Below, one piece after another: positions 1 through 7,353 of a stretch of DNA of 64,000 nt (position 1 is the first letter of the stretch; each line of letters opens with the position of its first letter). The notes under the pieces are model-generated. The model did not search any database, was not told the DNA's origin, and saw only the letters and a list, made by a program, of their open reading frames with translations. The stretch comes from a bacterium (GTDB lineage Bacteria > Sysuimicrobiota > Sysuimicrobiia > Sysuimicrobiales > Segetimicrobiaceae). The position numbers and the translations under genes were made by a program. The stretch lies in NCBI GenBank assembly GCA_035307765.1, contig DATGHU010000034.1, positions 1-64,000 on the forward strand. The letters are read 5' to 3'.

Positions 1-1
1 G

Positions 2-406
2 CAGGCGCTGGAGTGGAATGTCTTTGTGCCGCACGAGCGGATTCAGTCGACCGTGTCCAATGGTATGGTCACGCTGACGGGAACCGTGGACCGATGGACC
101 CAGTGCGACGAAGCGCATCGTGCGGTCTCGAAGTTGTCCGGGGTAGTGGCCGTAATCAACAACATCGGTGTATTGCCACTCGAACATCCTGGTCCTGAAA
201 AGGTTCGCGAAACCATTGAGCAGGCCCTGGCGCGCCGGGCCGAGCATGAGGCCAAACGCATCACCGTGAAGGTACAGGGCAGAGAGGTCACGCTGTCAGG
301 GCGAGTGCACTCGTGGCTAGAGAAGCAAGCGGTTGTCGAATCCGCCGCCCATGCCCCGGGGGTGAGCGCCGTTCGGGATCAGCTCATCATAGAACGAGAA
401 ATCTAA
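2..406 (+). CDS. BON-domain protein, 5' end cut by window
   Basis: The gene enters the window already in frame, so its true start is missing. About 134 residues are visible. They contain two BON units: the first around VTLTGTVDRWTQ with the following GVVAVINNIGV, the second around VTLSGRVHSWLEKQ followed by GVSAVRDQL. BON domains (OsmY, KatE-associated and similar proteins) are thought to bind phospholipid or other hydrophobic surfaces and often accompany stress-induced envelope proteins. The reading ends at a TAA and about 340 bp without a gene follows, so this is probably the last gene of its transcription unit. The specific role is unknown; the family assignment is firm because the GxVTLxGxV pattern occurs twice. 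Confidence 0.8.
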   Translation, partial: QALEWNVFVPHERIQSTVSNGMVTLTGTVDRWTQCDEAHRAVSKLSGVVAVINNIGVLPLEHPGPEKVRETIEQALARRAEHEAKRITVKVQGREVTLSGRVHSWLEKQAVVESAAHAPGVSAVRDQLIIEREI

Positions 407-697
407 GTCCGACAAGCGGGAGCGCGGGGAAGCGCTGGCTTCGGTTGGTCAATCGGGCGGCAAGTGTGGAGTGATCTCCCCCGCTTGTCGCCCGACTGAT
501 ACAGTTTACGAGGAGGACGCTGCGTTTACCAGCCCACAGCGGAATCCGGTAGTGGTGGTGCTCGCGGAGCTGGCACGCGGGCGGGGAAAGGTCAGGACCC
601 GCGATGGGGATGCTGCGGTGCAAGAACTTCCGCTTGGTTCACATCCGGCCGTCGACCAGGGCAAGTCGTCGGCACACCTCGAAGGAGAAGTGGTGGG
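407..697. other. Intergenic, no gene seen
   Basis: I see no convincing gene here. Open frames exist on both strands but lack family resemblance and a ribosome-binding site. Confidence 0.5.
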
Positions 698-735
698 AAA
701 CATAAGCGGGCTCCTATCTCTGGAGCCCGCTTATG
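698..735 (-). terminator. Hairpin terminator of tRNA-fMet
   Basis: Perfect inverted repeat, arms 701-714 and 722-735 (14 bp, CATAAGCGGGCTCC and its complement) with a 7-nt loop. On the minus strand it lies about 10 nt past the tRNA 3' end and is followed by a short TTT run, so it is probably the tRNA transcript's intrinsic terminator, weak in its U-tract. Confidence 0.7.
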
Positions 736-745
736 CAGATACAAT

Positions 746-822
<77 letters not shown>

Positions 823-869
823 CCGAGTTCGATAGGCGAAGCAAACTTCTGGAAGTGAACGGCGAGTTC

Positions 870-897
870 ATTATAACATCGAATCTTCCCCTGTCAA
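870..897 (-). promoter_or_regulatory. Consensus sigma-70-type promoter of tRNA-fMet
   Basis: On the minus strand TTGACA (892-897) is separated by 16 bp from TATAAT (870-875), and the -10 is extended as TGTTATAAT. Transcription would begin near 863, about 40 nt before the mature tRNA 5' end. Confidence 0.85.
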
Positions 898-943
898 CGT
901 TCGCGCCACTCGACCCCTTCACGACATTCCGCTAGGGGGGGAG

Positions 944-1781
944 GTGGTCGTTAAGTACGTCAGCAAACGGTTCCGCGACATCGCCCGCGGCGCCGACGTT
1001 CACGCCCTCGACGACCTGTCCTGCGCAATCGCCGATCGGGAGTTCGCGGCGATCTTGGGCCCGAGCCAGTGCGGGAAATCGACCCTCCTGAACATCGTCG
1101 CGGGCTTCGAAGCATCGAGCCGGGGTGCGGTCCTCCTCGACGGGAGACCGGTCATGCGGCCCGGGTCGGATCGGGGCGTCGTCTTCCAAGAGTACGCACT
1201 CTTCCCCTGGCTGTCGGTCGCACAGAATCTCGAGTTCGGGCTGCGCCACCAACCGCTGGATAGCGGCCAGCGCCGCCGGCGCGTGCGGCAGTACGTCGAG
1301 CTCGTAGGGCTGCGGGGGTTCGAACACGCTTCCCCAAAGAATCTCGGGCGGGATGAGACAACGGGTGGCCCTGTCGCGCGCCCTGGCGGGCGATCCTGAG
1401 GTATTGCTCCTCGACGAACCCCTCGCCGCCCTGGACGCTCTGACGCGGCAATTGTTGCAGCGGGAACTGCTGGACATCTGGACGACCACACCCAAAACTG
1501 TGCTGCTGGTGACCCACAGCATCGACGAAGCCTTGACCCTCGCGGACCGATTGTACGTCATGTCGGGGCGCCCCGGGAGGATCCTGGATGCGATCGAGAT
1601 CGCGCTTCCCCGACCGCGCGATCTCGCCTCGCCGGATGCAAGCGCCCTGCGGGGACGGGTGAATCACCTGATCGAACAGGAGGTCAGGCGGGCGTTCGAG
1701 GACCGGGTGTCGGCGGGGGACCGTCCCCGGGATGCGGAAGAAGCACCAATGCCCAAAGCAGATCGGCCTCGCTCACCGTGA
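944..1781 (+). pseudogene. ABC ATPase, nitrate/sulfonate/taurine type, frameshifted
   Basis: This resembles SsuB/TauB/NrtD ATPases that energise uptake of sulfonates, taurine or nitrate at the inner membrane. The first frame (GTG 944, preceded by a GGGGGGGGAGG ribosome-binding site) carries Walker A GPSQCGKST and the Q-loop VFQEYALFPW. The signature [15 protein letters not shown], Walker [14 protein letters not shown] and H-loop VTHSIDEAL lie in the +1 frame from about 1341. The shift falls in the CCCC/AAA runs at 1332-1338, where removing one base joins the two frames in register. The tail overlaps the convergent ppx gene by 98 bp, suggesting a lost stop. No permease or binding protein is adjacent. 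It is either a pseudogene or an assembly error. Confidence 0.75.
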
Positions 1782-2688
1782 TGCCGGGAGCCCCCAACCG
1801 TGCCAGAAGGGACTGGAGGACCAGCGCCCCCGCCACGATGATGTCCGCGCGCTCGGGTTGAAGCCCGGCAAGACCCTGCCGTGCCGCCAGGGGGAGACCG
1901 AGCATCATGCTCGTGATCCGATCCACCGCCCGGCGGGTCAACCGGAAGCCGTGGACCCGGCCGGGGTCATACGGGGTCAGGCGCTGCTCGATCGCCGCCA
2001 TCGTGGTGATGGTCCCGCCAACGCCGAACACCCGCTGCGGCGGGCGGGCGATGCCCGCAAAGAATGGGTCCAGCGTCTGGACGACGGTCTCGAGAAGCGA
2101 CGCCGTTTCGCCTTCACACGGCGGGTCGTGCGACAGGAACCGCTCCGTGAGCACGACGGCCCCGATCGGCAAGCTGCAACTCCCCTCGATCCGGGTGCTG
2201 TTTCCCACCGTCAGTTCGACGCTGCCGCCGCCGATGTCCACCACGAGAAGCCGCGCGGATCGGCCGGGCTTCCCGATTCCCGCGAGCACACCCTGATAGC
2301 CCAACCGAGCCTCTTCGTCACCGCTCAACGTCCTGATTGGCAGGGTGAGCCGTGCAAGCAGTTCGTCCGGGTTGCTCGCGGTGCGGAACGCGTGGGTGGC
2401 CACGACGATGGGGGATTCCGCCCCGGATGCGGTGGCCAGCGCGACGAACTCCTCCACGGCGGCCGCGGTGCGCGCGGCAGCCCGGGGGAGGATCAAACCG
2501 GTCCCCCTGAGCCCCTCCCCCAATCGGGTGATCGTCAGCCGGCGCAGCACGGGAGTGGGAACCAGCGAAGGTCCCGGCCGACGGGACCGCCCGCGGGCAG
2601 GCGGGAGAAAGGGGAGCGGATCCGGCACATCCGCAATCAACAACCGCACCGAGTTGGTGCCGATGTCGATCGCCGCCTGCCGAGACAC
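1684..2688 (-). CDS. ppx: Exopolyphosphatase / pppGpp phosphatase (Ppx/GppA)
   Basis: A cytoplasmic ASKHA-fold phosphatase of 334 residues, the short form of the family that hydrolyses polyphosphate and/or the gamma-phosphate of pppGpp. Diagnostic motifs are the phosphate-1 loop [15 protein letters not shown] at the N-terminus, phosphate-2 [14 protein letters not shown] near residue 145, and [13 protein letters not shown] near 220. [13 protein letters not shown] follows near 280. Translation starts at GTG 2688. The C-terminus has a proline-rich tail that overlaps the damaged ABC ATPase. Whether the substrate is polyphosphate or pppGpp cannot be told from sequence alone. It stands alone, with 383 bp of non-coding sequence upstream. 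Confidence 0.9.
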   Translation of the reverse strand: MSRQAAIDIGTNSVRLLIADVPDPLPFLPPARGRSRRPGPSLVPTPVLRRLTITRLGEGLRGTGLILPRAAARTAAAVEEFVALATASGAESPIVVATHAFRTASNPDELLARLTLPIRTLSGDEEARLGYQGVLAGIGKPGRSARLLVVDIGGGSVELTVGNSTRIEGSCSLPIGAVVLTERFLSHDPPCEGETASLLETVVQTLDPFFAGIARPPQRVFGVGGTITTMAAIEQRLTPYDPGRVHGFRLTRRAVDRITSMMLGLPLAARQGLAGLQPERADIIVAGALVLQSLLARLGAPGITVSEADLLWALVLLPHPGDGPPPTPGPRTPA

Positions 2689-3071
2689 GCGCGCGGCCTA
2701 GCGAAACGTGGCGAGGCCGCAGACGCCGGGGTGACGGAAATCGCCCGACCCGGCCCGCGGGGGATAAACGCATCCACGGGCGCCGGTCACCCAGAGGGTC
2801 CGCGACGCCGGGGAGTGTACGGGCCACTCTGTCATCATGGGCCCTGGTGAACGCACGATGCGTGGCGCGCCCCGGCCAATGTCGGCCGCACCCCGGCAAA
2901 ATCGAGGGTGAATCCCTCGGGGAGTTCCTGTGCGTTTCGGCAGGCGGCAAATACGTCTCGGGGGAGCGCACGATGGCGACCCCTCCGCGCGTTGCCAAAC
3001 ACGATCAGGTCGCCACACAGCGGGCGCGCCGCGTCCGGCAGGCGGCCGCGCCGTTCCTCCCGCTCGTCATC
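2689..3071. other. Intergenic 383 bp, no supported gene
   Basis: The region lies between ppx and the anti-sigma gene. On the minus strand the anti-sigma frame continues open for about 78 codons after its TGA, without a usable start codon or ribosome-binding site and with lower third-position GC than its neighbours. I see no tRNA or clear promoter. Confidence 0.4.
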
Positions 3072-3296
3072 TCAAAATAGGCGCAGCAGCCTGCTCAGCC
3101 GCTCGCGCAGCTCCGCGGGAGCCTGCTCGCCGCTGCACGAACGACGGACGATGGCCCTCAGGCGCTGCTCAAACTCTACCTTGGAGAAACAGTGCCGACA
3201 CTCCTCGAGATGCCGCTGAAGCTCGCTGGAGGACTCTCCGTCAAGTTCCCGGTCGAGGTACTGCCAAAGCTTCTCCAACGCCTCTTCGCAGTTCAT
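3072..3296 (-). CDS. Zinc-binding anti-sigma factor (RsrA-like)
   Basis: A 74-residue soluble anti-sigma factor with the ZAS signature: Cys3, His29, Cys33 and Cys36 (HLEECRHC). In RsrA-type proteins these residues bind zinc and release the sigma factor upon thiol oxidation. It has no membrane segment, so it senses a cytoplasmic signal. The ATG overlaps the sigma stop codon (ATGA, 3293-3296), so the two proteins are translationally coupled and probably made in equal amounts. The redox-sensing role is inferred from family and small size; it could also be a mycothiol/bacillithiol-system anti-sigma. Confidence 0.85.
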   Translation of the reverse strand: MNCEEALEKLWQYLDRELDGESSSELQRHLEECRHCFSKVEFEQRLRAIVRRSCSGEQAPAELRERLSRLLRLF

Positions 3297-3838
3297 TTGG
3301 GGTCTCCCTTAACAAGATGCCGATCCCGCACAAAATCCCACAACCGTCGCTGAAGCATGTGCCGGCCTCGGGAGAGCCTGGACATCACCGTGCCGAGCGG
3401 GACCCCAAGGATCTCCGCGATCTCCTTGTAGCTAAACCCCTCGACGTCGGCCAGGATGATCGCCGCGCGAAACGGCATCGGGAGGGCTTCGAGGCTCTCG
3501 CGGACTTCCGCGTCCATGATCCCGTCCAGCACCTGCACCTCAGGATCCCCAGCCCCGCCCAGGGTCTCCCGCTCGCGCGCCCTGTCGTAGAGGTAAAAGT
3601 CACCGACATCCTCGTGATCGACCACTTCCGGTTCCCGCGTCCGTTTCCGGTAGGCGTCGAAATGAGCGTTCATCAGGATGCGGTGGAGCCACGCCCGGGC
3701 GCTGGTCCCCTCTTGGAAAGTGTGGAAGGATCGCCACGCCCTGAGCATGACCTCCTGAACGAGATCCTCGGCGGCGGTCCGATTGCGCGTCAGCCGAAGC
3801 GCCGACCGATACAGACCGTCCAGATGCTCGGTGATCAC
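3293..3838 (-). CDS. ECF RNA polymerase sigma factor, SigR/RpoE type
   Basis: Region 2 is seen as LYRSALRLTRNRTAAEDLVQE followed by RAWLHRILMN; region 4 as EGFSYKEIAEILGVPLGTVMSRL, the helix-turn-helix that reads the -35 element. Length is 181 residues from GTG 3838. The frame stays open upstream through REALRARFEP, which matches the N-terminus of SigR-like sigmas, but no standard start codon or well placed ribosome-binding site is seen there, so the true start may lie about 10-20 codons earlier at an unusual codon. It is paired with the ZAS anti-sigma factor by a 4-nt overlap. The likely regulon is disulfide/oxidative stress, by family. Confidence 0.88.
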   Translation of the reverse strand: MITEHLDGLYRSALRLTRNRTAAEDLVQEVMLRAWRSFHTFQEGTSARAWLHRILMNAHFDAYRKRTREPEVVDHEDVGDFYLYDRARERETLGGAGDPEVQVLDGIMDAEVRESLEALPMPFRAAIILADVEGFSYKEIAEILGVPLGTVMSRLSRGRHMLQRRLWDFVRDRHLVKGDPK

Positions 3839-4010
3839 CGGCTCGAACCGGGCGCGCAGCGCCTCCCGATCGGTTGATGGTTTGGACGCCTCCGCCCCGG
3901 TGACGCCGCTTGAGGAAAGCTCTTCAACGCTCGAAATCGCCGTGCCCCCTTTCGGTCCCTACGGTGGCCCGCAGTCGGTGGAACGTCGTGCGGCGTCCCG
4001 CGATTCCTCA

Positions 4011-4039
4011 AAGAAAAACGGCACCCCGCTCGGGGTGCC
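4011..4039 (-). terminator. Intrinsic terminator of the cysteine operon
   Basis: Inverted repeat with arms 4020-4028 and 4031-4039 (GGCACCCCG and its complement). On the minus strand it is followed by GTTTTTCTTT, a good U-tract. It lies about 35 nt past the Rrf2 stop codon and closes the cysO-to-rrf2 transcript. Confidence 0.85.
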
Positions 4040-4072
4040 CGTCCATCACCGGTGCGGCGCCCTCCTGCGCGC

Positions 4073-4501
4073 TCAGGGTTTTCCGAGCGGGACCAGCGCC
4101 GGGCGAATGATATCGGTGAGGGTAATGCGGTTCAGCACTTGCTCGGTGGCCTCCTTGACCGCCTGCCACACGGGGCGCAACCCGCACCCGGGCGCGTAGA
4201 TGCAGGAGGTCTCTGTCTCTTCGACGCACAGCCAGGGGGCGACGCTCCCTTCGAGGACGACAAAGGCCTCCCCCACGGTGATGCGATCCGGCGATCGAGC
4301 AAGGAGGTGGCCGCCGCTGGGGCCGCGCTTGCTCAGCACGAGGCCGGCCCGGCGGAGGGTGACCAGCAGCTGGTTGAGGTAGGGCTCGGGTAAGCCTTGC
4401 CGTCGGGCGATGTCATGGCTCTGCACGGGACCCTCGCCGTAGTGCTGGGCCAGGTCCATCAGCGCTCGGATTCCATACTCCGCCCGGGTGCTCACCTTCA
4501 T
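4073..4501 (-). CDS. Rrf2-family regulator (IscR/CymR-like)
   Basis: This 142-residue protein has the Rrf2 winged helix (MKVSTRAEYGIRALMDLA, then HDIARRQGLPEPYLNQLL as the recognition helix region). It keeps three cysteines, Cys92, Cys100 and Cys106, in the position used by IscR and NsrR to hold an Fe-S cluster. It is the last gene of the cysteine operon and its ATG overlaps the JAMM peptidase stop (ATGA, 4498-4501). By context it probably represses the operon in response to cysteine or Fe-S status. CymR, which regulates cysteine genes in Bacillus and lacks a cluster, is the functional analogue; IscR is the structural one. Which signal it senses is open. Confidence 0.9.
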   Translation of the reverse strand: MKVSTRAEYGIRALMDLAQHYGEGPVQSHDIARRQGLPEPYLNQLLVTLRRAGLVLSKRGPSGGHLLARSPDRITVGEAFVVLEGSVAPWLCVEETETSCIYAPGCGLRPVWQAVKEATEQVLNRITLTDIIRPALVPLGKP

Positions 4502-4920
4502 GAAACCACCACTTCCTCCTCCGTAAACGCCCCTCCCGCGATCCGGAAAGCCCTCACCTGCGGCTGCGTCGAGTCGCGGAGCGACACAATCACGTACCGG
4601 GCATCGGGGAATAGCGGCGTACCCTCCCCATCGACCGCACGCTCCCTGTCAGTCCGACTCGGATACGCCTCCGTGTGGGGATGTGAATGATAAATCCCCA
4701 CCAAATCCCAGCCCCGCTCGTCTATAGTCCGGAAGGCGCGGATCTGATCCTCCGGGTCCATCAGGTAGGTCTTTGGACTTCGATCGGTGTTGCGACCGGG
4801 AAAGACTTCCTCGACCACCTCCCCCAGGCCCGCCAGCATCCCGCAACACTCGTTGGGAGCTTCCGCCCGGGCCTGGGCGATGATCCGGGCCAGTTGGTCC
4901 TGTGTGATCCTCAAGGCCAC
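4498..4920 (-). CDS. mec: JAMM/M67 zinc peptidase (Mec+-like)
   Basis: A Mov34/MPN-type metallopeptidase of 140 residues. The JAMM residues are all present: Glu24 (PNECCGML), His78 and His80 (GIYHSHPH), Ser88 and Asp91. In mycobacteria Mec+ cuts cysteine from the CysO-cysteine adduct; in the QbsD and HcyD relatives the enzyme trims the carrier protein to expose its Gly-Gly end. Here the neighbouring CysO ends six residues beyond Gly-Gly, so both activities may be needed. It sits 56 bp after cysM and overlaps the Rrf2 gene by 4 nt. The assignment is strong from fold and context; the exact substrate is inferred. Confidence 0.92.
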   Translation of the reverse strand: MALRITQDQLARIIAQARAEAPNECCGMLAGLGEVVEEVFPGRNTDRSPKTYLMDPEDQIRAFRTIDERGWDLVGIYHSHPHTEAYPSRTDRERAVDGEGTPLFPDARYVIVSLRDSTQPQVRAFRIAGGAFTEEEVVVS

Positions 4921-4976
4921 CGCCGGACCTCCTCACGCGTATTCTAGCCCAATCGCGGAGCAAAAGGAAACCCCCC

Positions 4977-5960
4977 TCAGCCCCTCCCGGACGGCGGTGC
5001 GCTGAGATCCCGCCAGAGAGGCGTGCTCAGATACCGACCGCCGCCATCGGGGGCGATGACGACGACCACCCCCGCCCGTATCCCCGCCGCCGCCTCAAGG
5101 GCTGCGCAGACGGCCGCACCGGTCGACGCCCCCACGAACATCCCTTCCTCCCGCGCCAACCGCCGCGCCATGGCGTACCCCGCCTCCGTCGACACCCCGA
5201 CCTTGCGGTCGTGCGCGGAAGGATCGTAGATCCCCGGGACGATCGAGCTGGCGATGTGCTTCAGCCCTTCAAGCCCGTGCAGCGGGCCGTCGGGCTCCAC
5301 GGCAAGAATCTGGATCCGCCGGTCGGCCTCGCGCAGCCGTCGACCCGCGCCCACGAGGGTGCCCGTCGTGCCGAGCCCGGCGACGAAGTGGGTGATCCGC
5401 CCCCCGGTCTGGTCGAGAATTTCCCGGCCGGTGGTCTCGTAGTGCGCCCGCCAGTTGTCGGGGTTGTTGTACTGGTCGGGTTTAAAGTACCGCTCGGGAG
5501 CCTCCTCGAGGCGCTGCCGCGCCAAGCGGATCGCGCCGTCGCTGCCTTCCAGCGGATCGGACAGCACGATCCGGGCCCCGTAGGCGGCGATGATCCGCTT
5601 GCGCTCCTCGCTTGCGCTCGCCGGCATCACCAGCTCGACCGAGTATCCCTTGATCGCTCCGATCATCGCATAGGCAATCCCCGCGTTCCCGGAGGTTGAA
5701 TCCAGAATGGTCTTGTCGCGGGTGAGGCGCCCGTCCCGTTCGGCTTCGGCGATCATCCGCAGCACCGGCCGGTCCTTGATCGAGCCGCCCGGATTGAACC
5801 ACTCGGCCTTGAGGTGCACCTCGACGGACGACGGCAGTCCCCGCGTCACTCGGGCCAGGCGCAGCAGCGGCGTGTGCCCGATCCGGCCGAGCAGCGACCG
5901 GTCGAGGTCCGCGCGGACGGGGGGAAGGTCACTCGTCGAAGAGATAGGTCGGCTCCGCAT
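4977..5960 (-). CDS. cysM: PLP-dependent O-phosphoserine sulfhydrylase (CysM-like)
   Basis: A fold-type II PLP enzyme of 327 residues that replaces the side-chain leaving group of an activated serine with sulfide. The Schiff-base lysine is Lys62 in NPGGSIKDRP; the substrate loop is STSGNAGIAYA and the phosphate-cradle is GLGTTGTLVG. Length and motif style fit mycobacterial CysM (Rv1336), which uses O-phosphoserine and the thiocarboxylate of CysO. ATG 5960 was chosen because the homologous region begins about 20 residues later; it overlaps the upstream kinase gene by 32 nt. Context (CysO, Mec, serine kinase) favours O-phosphoserine over O-acetylserine. A plain cysteine or cystathionine synthase is the alternative. 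Confidence 0.88.
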   Translation of the reverse strand: MRSRPISSTSDLPPVRADLDRSLLGRIGHTPLLRLARVTRGLPSSVEVHLKAEWFNPGGSIKDRPVLRMIAEAERDGRLTRDKTILDSTSGNAGIAYAMIGAIKGYSVELVMPASASEERKRIIAAYGARIVLSDPLEGSDGAIRLARQRLEEAPERYFKPDQYNNPDNWRAHYETTGREILDQTGGRITHFVAGLGTTGTLVGAGRRLREADRRIQILAVEPDGPLHGLEGLKHIASSIVPGIYDPSAHDRKVGVSTEAGYAMARRLAREEGMFVGASTGAAVCAALEAAAGIRAGVVVVIAPDGGGRYLSTPLWRDLSAPPSGRG

Positions 5961-6798
5961 AGTACCGAACCCCGTGCTGCCGCCAGCGGTGTTCCACCGC
6001 GGCCTCCAGAGTTCGCTGTTTGGTGGCGGTGGTCTCCCCGCTCTCCAGCCACGCGAGGGGGGCGTTGAGGCGAAGGACCCGCCCGGGGATGACGTGCCGG
6101 GTGATCCCTGCGGGGAAGCCGCCGCCGCGCGCGGCGATGGCGAGGATCGCCTCTTTGGTGAGGGGGGGAAAGATGACGAGCGTCCCCGGCCCGTGCTCCG
6201 CGCGCCACGCTTCCGCATCCCCTCCGTCGACACGATAAATCTCGCAGCCGGGTTGATACGCGGCGACGAAATCGCGCAGCAGGGCCGCGTCGGGCGGAGG
6301 ACCGCCCCCTGGCCCGACGAGTGCGGCCCCCCGCCCGTCGACGATCGCCGCGAGGGCGGCGTGCTGTTCGAGCCGCGCCTCCGCCTCGCGGGCGGTGCGG
6401 ACGGGCGTGAGGCGAATTCCCGGTCGCGCGGCGATCCGACCGCGCAGGCCCGCGGCGCCTTCCCCGACCACATAATGCCGCCACGTCGACAAGATGATCG
6501 CGGGATCGGCGTAGTGAACGACCTGGGCGATCACGTGGCGGGCCCCGATCACCCGCAGCGCACTCACCCGGTTGGCGCCATCAAGAACGACGGCGGCTTC
6601 ATCGGGGCGCCCCCCGTGGGACAGCGGGGCCACCGCCGGGGGGTTACGGAGCACGCGATCCCGGCGGAAGGCCAGGACCAGTCCCTCGACGCGGGCGGGA
6701 TCGGCCTCCTCGTGCAGAAGGAGCCGGGAGGTCTCGAGCACGCGCAGCGCCGGAAGCCGCGTCGCCCGGAGATTCCGGGGGCGGACAAAGAGATTCAT
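5929..6798 (-). CDS. ParB/sulfiredoxin-fold serine kinase, SerK/SbnI-like
   Basis: A 289-residue protein with an N-terminal ParB-like domain: HEEADPARVEGL near residues 29-40, RNPPAV near 51, and VLDGANRVSALRVIGA near 71-86. Family members with this layout are SbnI of Staphylococcus and SerK of Thermococcus, which phosphorylate free serine to O-phosphoserine. The acidic pair at Glu30/Glu31 is where the catalytic glutamate would be expected. The C-terminal part (about residues 130-289) is not a DNA-binding ParB domain. ATG 6798 overlaps the cysO stop (ATGA), and cysM starts inside its 3' end. Placement between a sulfur carrier and an O-phosphoserine-type sulfhydrylase strongly suggests it supplies O-phosphoserine. 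A regulatory ParB-like role is the alternative. Confidence 0.78.
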   Translation of the reverse strand: MNLFVRPRNLRATRLPALRVLETSRLLLHEEADPARVEGLVLAFRRDRVLRNPPAVAPLSHGGRPDEAAVVLDGANRVSALRVIGARHVIAQVVHYADPAIILSTWRHYVVGEGAAGLRGRIAARPGIRLTPVRTAREAEARLEQHAALAAIVDGRGAALVGPGGGPPPDAALLRDFVAAYQPGCEIYRVDGGDAEAWRAEHGPGTLVIFPPLTKEAILAIAARGGGFPAGITRHVIPGRVLRLNAPLAWLESGETTATKQRTLEAAVEHRWRQHGVRYYAEPTYLFDE

Positions 6799-7085
6799 AG
6801 GAGGGTCAGCCCGCACCCCCCCGCCATCGCCGGGACGATCGAAATCTCGTCGCCTTCGCCGAGCGGGGTAGCGGGCCCGGCCAGCTGTCGCATCTCGATC
6901 CCGTTAACGAACACGTTGATGAACGGCCGGACCTCCCCGGTCGGCTCGCGAAGTTGCTCGCGCACCCCCGGAAATTGGCGCTCCAGCGCCAACAGCGCCT
7001 CCTCCACGGTCTGACCCGGGGCATTCACCCTCGCCTGCCCCGCGGTCAACCGGCGCAGCGGAGTCGGCAGATAGATCTGCGCCAT
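6795..7085 (-). CDS. cysO: Ubiquitin-like sulfur carrier CysO (ThiS/MoaD family)
   Basis: A 96-residue beta-grasp protein. The start ATG 7085 follows a GGAGGGGG ribosome-binding site. Family features are the PFINVFVNG strand, GEGDEISIVPAMAGG and the Gly89-Gly90 pair that is converted to a thiocarboxylate. Unlike mycobacterial CysO, which ends at Gly-Gly, this protein continues with Cys-Gly-Leu-Thr-Leu-Leu. Such tails occur in QbsE/HcyS-type carriers and must be removed by a JAMM peptidase before activation. It is the first gene of the operon. No E1-like MoeZ/ThiF activator is present in the window, so activation would depend on an unlinked enzyme. Confidence 0.9.
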   Translation of the reverse strand: MAQIYLPTPLRRLTAGQARVNAPGQTVEEALLALERQFPGVREQLREPTGEVRPFINVFVNGIEMRQLAGPATPLGEGDEISIVPAMAGGCGLTLL

Positions 7086-7232
7086 ATCCAACACCCCCTC
7101 CGGAAAGACACACGCCGCGGCAACGGGCGCCGCGGCGAACTCAATTTCTCCGACCACCTGGGCCAGACGCCCGCACCTACACCCGGCGACACACCTCCGC
7201 CGCCGGGCCGTGTCCGGTCGTACAGATGCAGC

Positions 7233-7257
7233 GGATCATCTCCATGTGGATCATCTC
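7233..7257. repeat. Direct repeat upstream of cysO
   Basis: GGATCATCTC occurs at 7233-7242 and again at 7248-7257, a 15-bp period, about 150 bp upstream of the cysO start. It could be a tandem regulator site for the cysteine operon; no promoter elements are obvious nearby. Confidence 0.35.
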
Positions 7258-7353
7258 AATTTGGGGGAACGCTCTTGAGGAGAACCGGATTCCCGGCGGA
7301 CCGGACCCGAGGTCGCCGGAGGCGCCCGCGGGGTGCGAGGAGGGACGGCACCC

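Noticed and set aside
2702-3071. About 78 open codons continuing in the same frame after the anti-sigma factor stop (TGA)
   Set aside because: There is no usable start codon or ribosome-binding site, third-position GC is lower than in neighbouring genes and no family is recognised; TGA readthrough cannot be supported.
2847-3877. Long plus-strand open frames opposite the sigma/anti-sigma genes
   Set aside because: They are antisense to well supported genes and have arginine/proline-rich shadow composition.
4977-6473. Extended N-terminus for cysM reaching to 6473
   Set aside because: The extra residues are antisense-like Arg/Pro/Ser-rich sequence read out of frame with the serine-kinase gene; homology begins close to ATG 5960.
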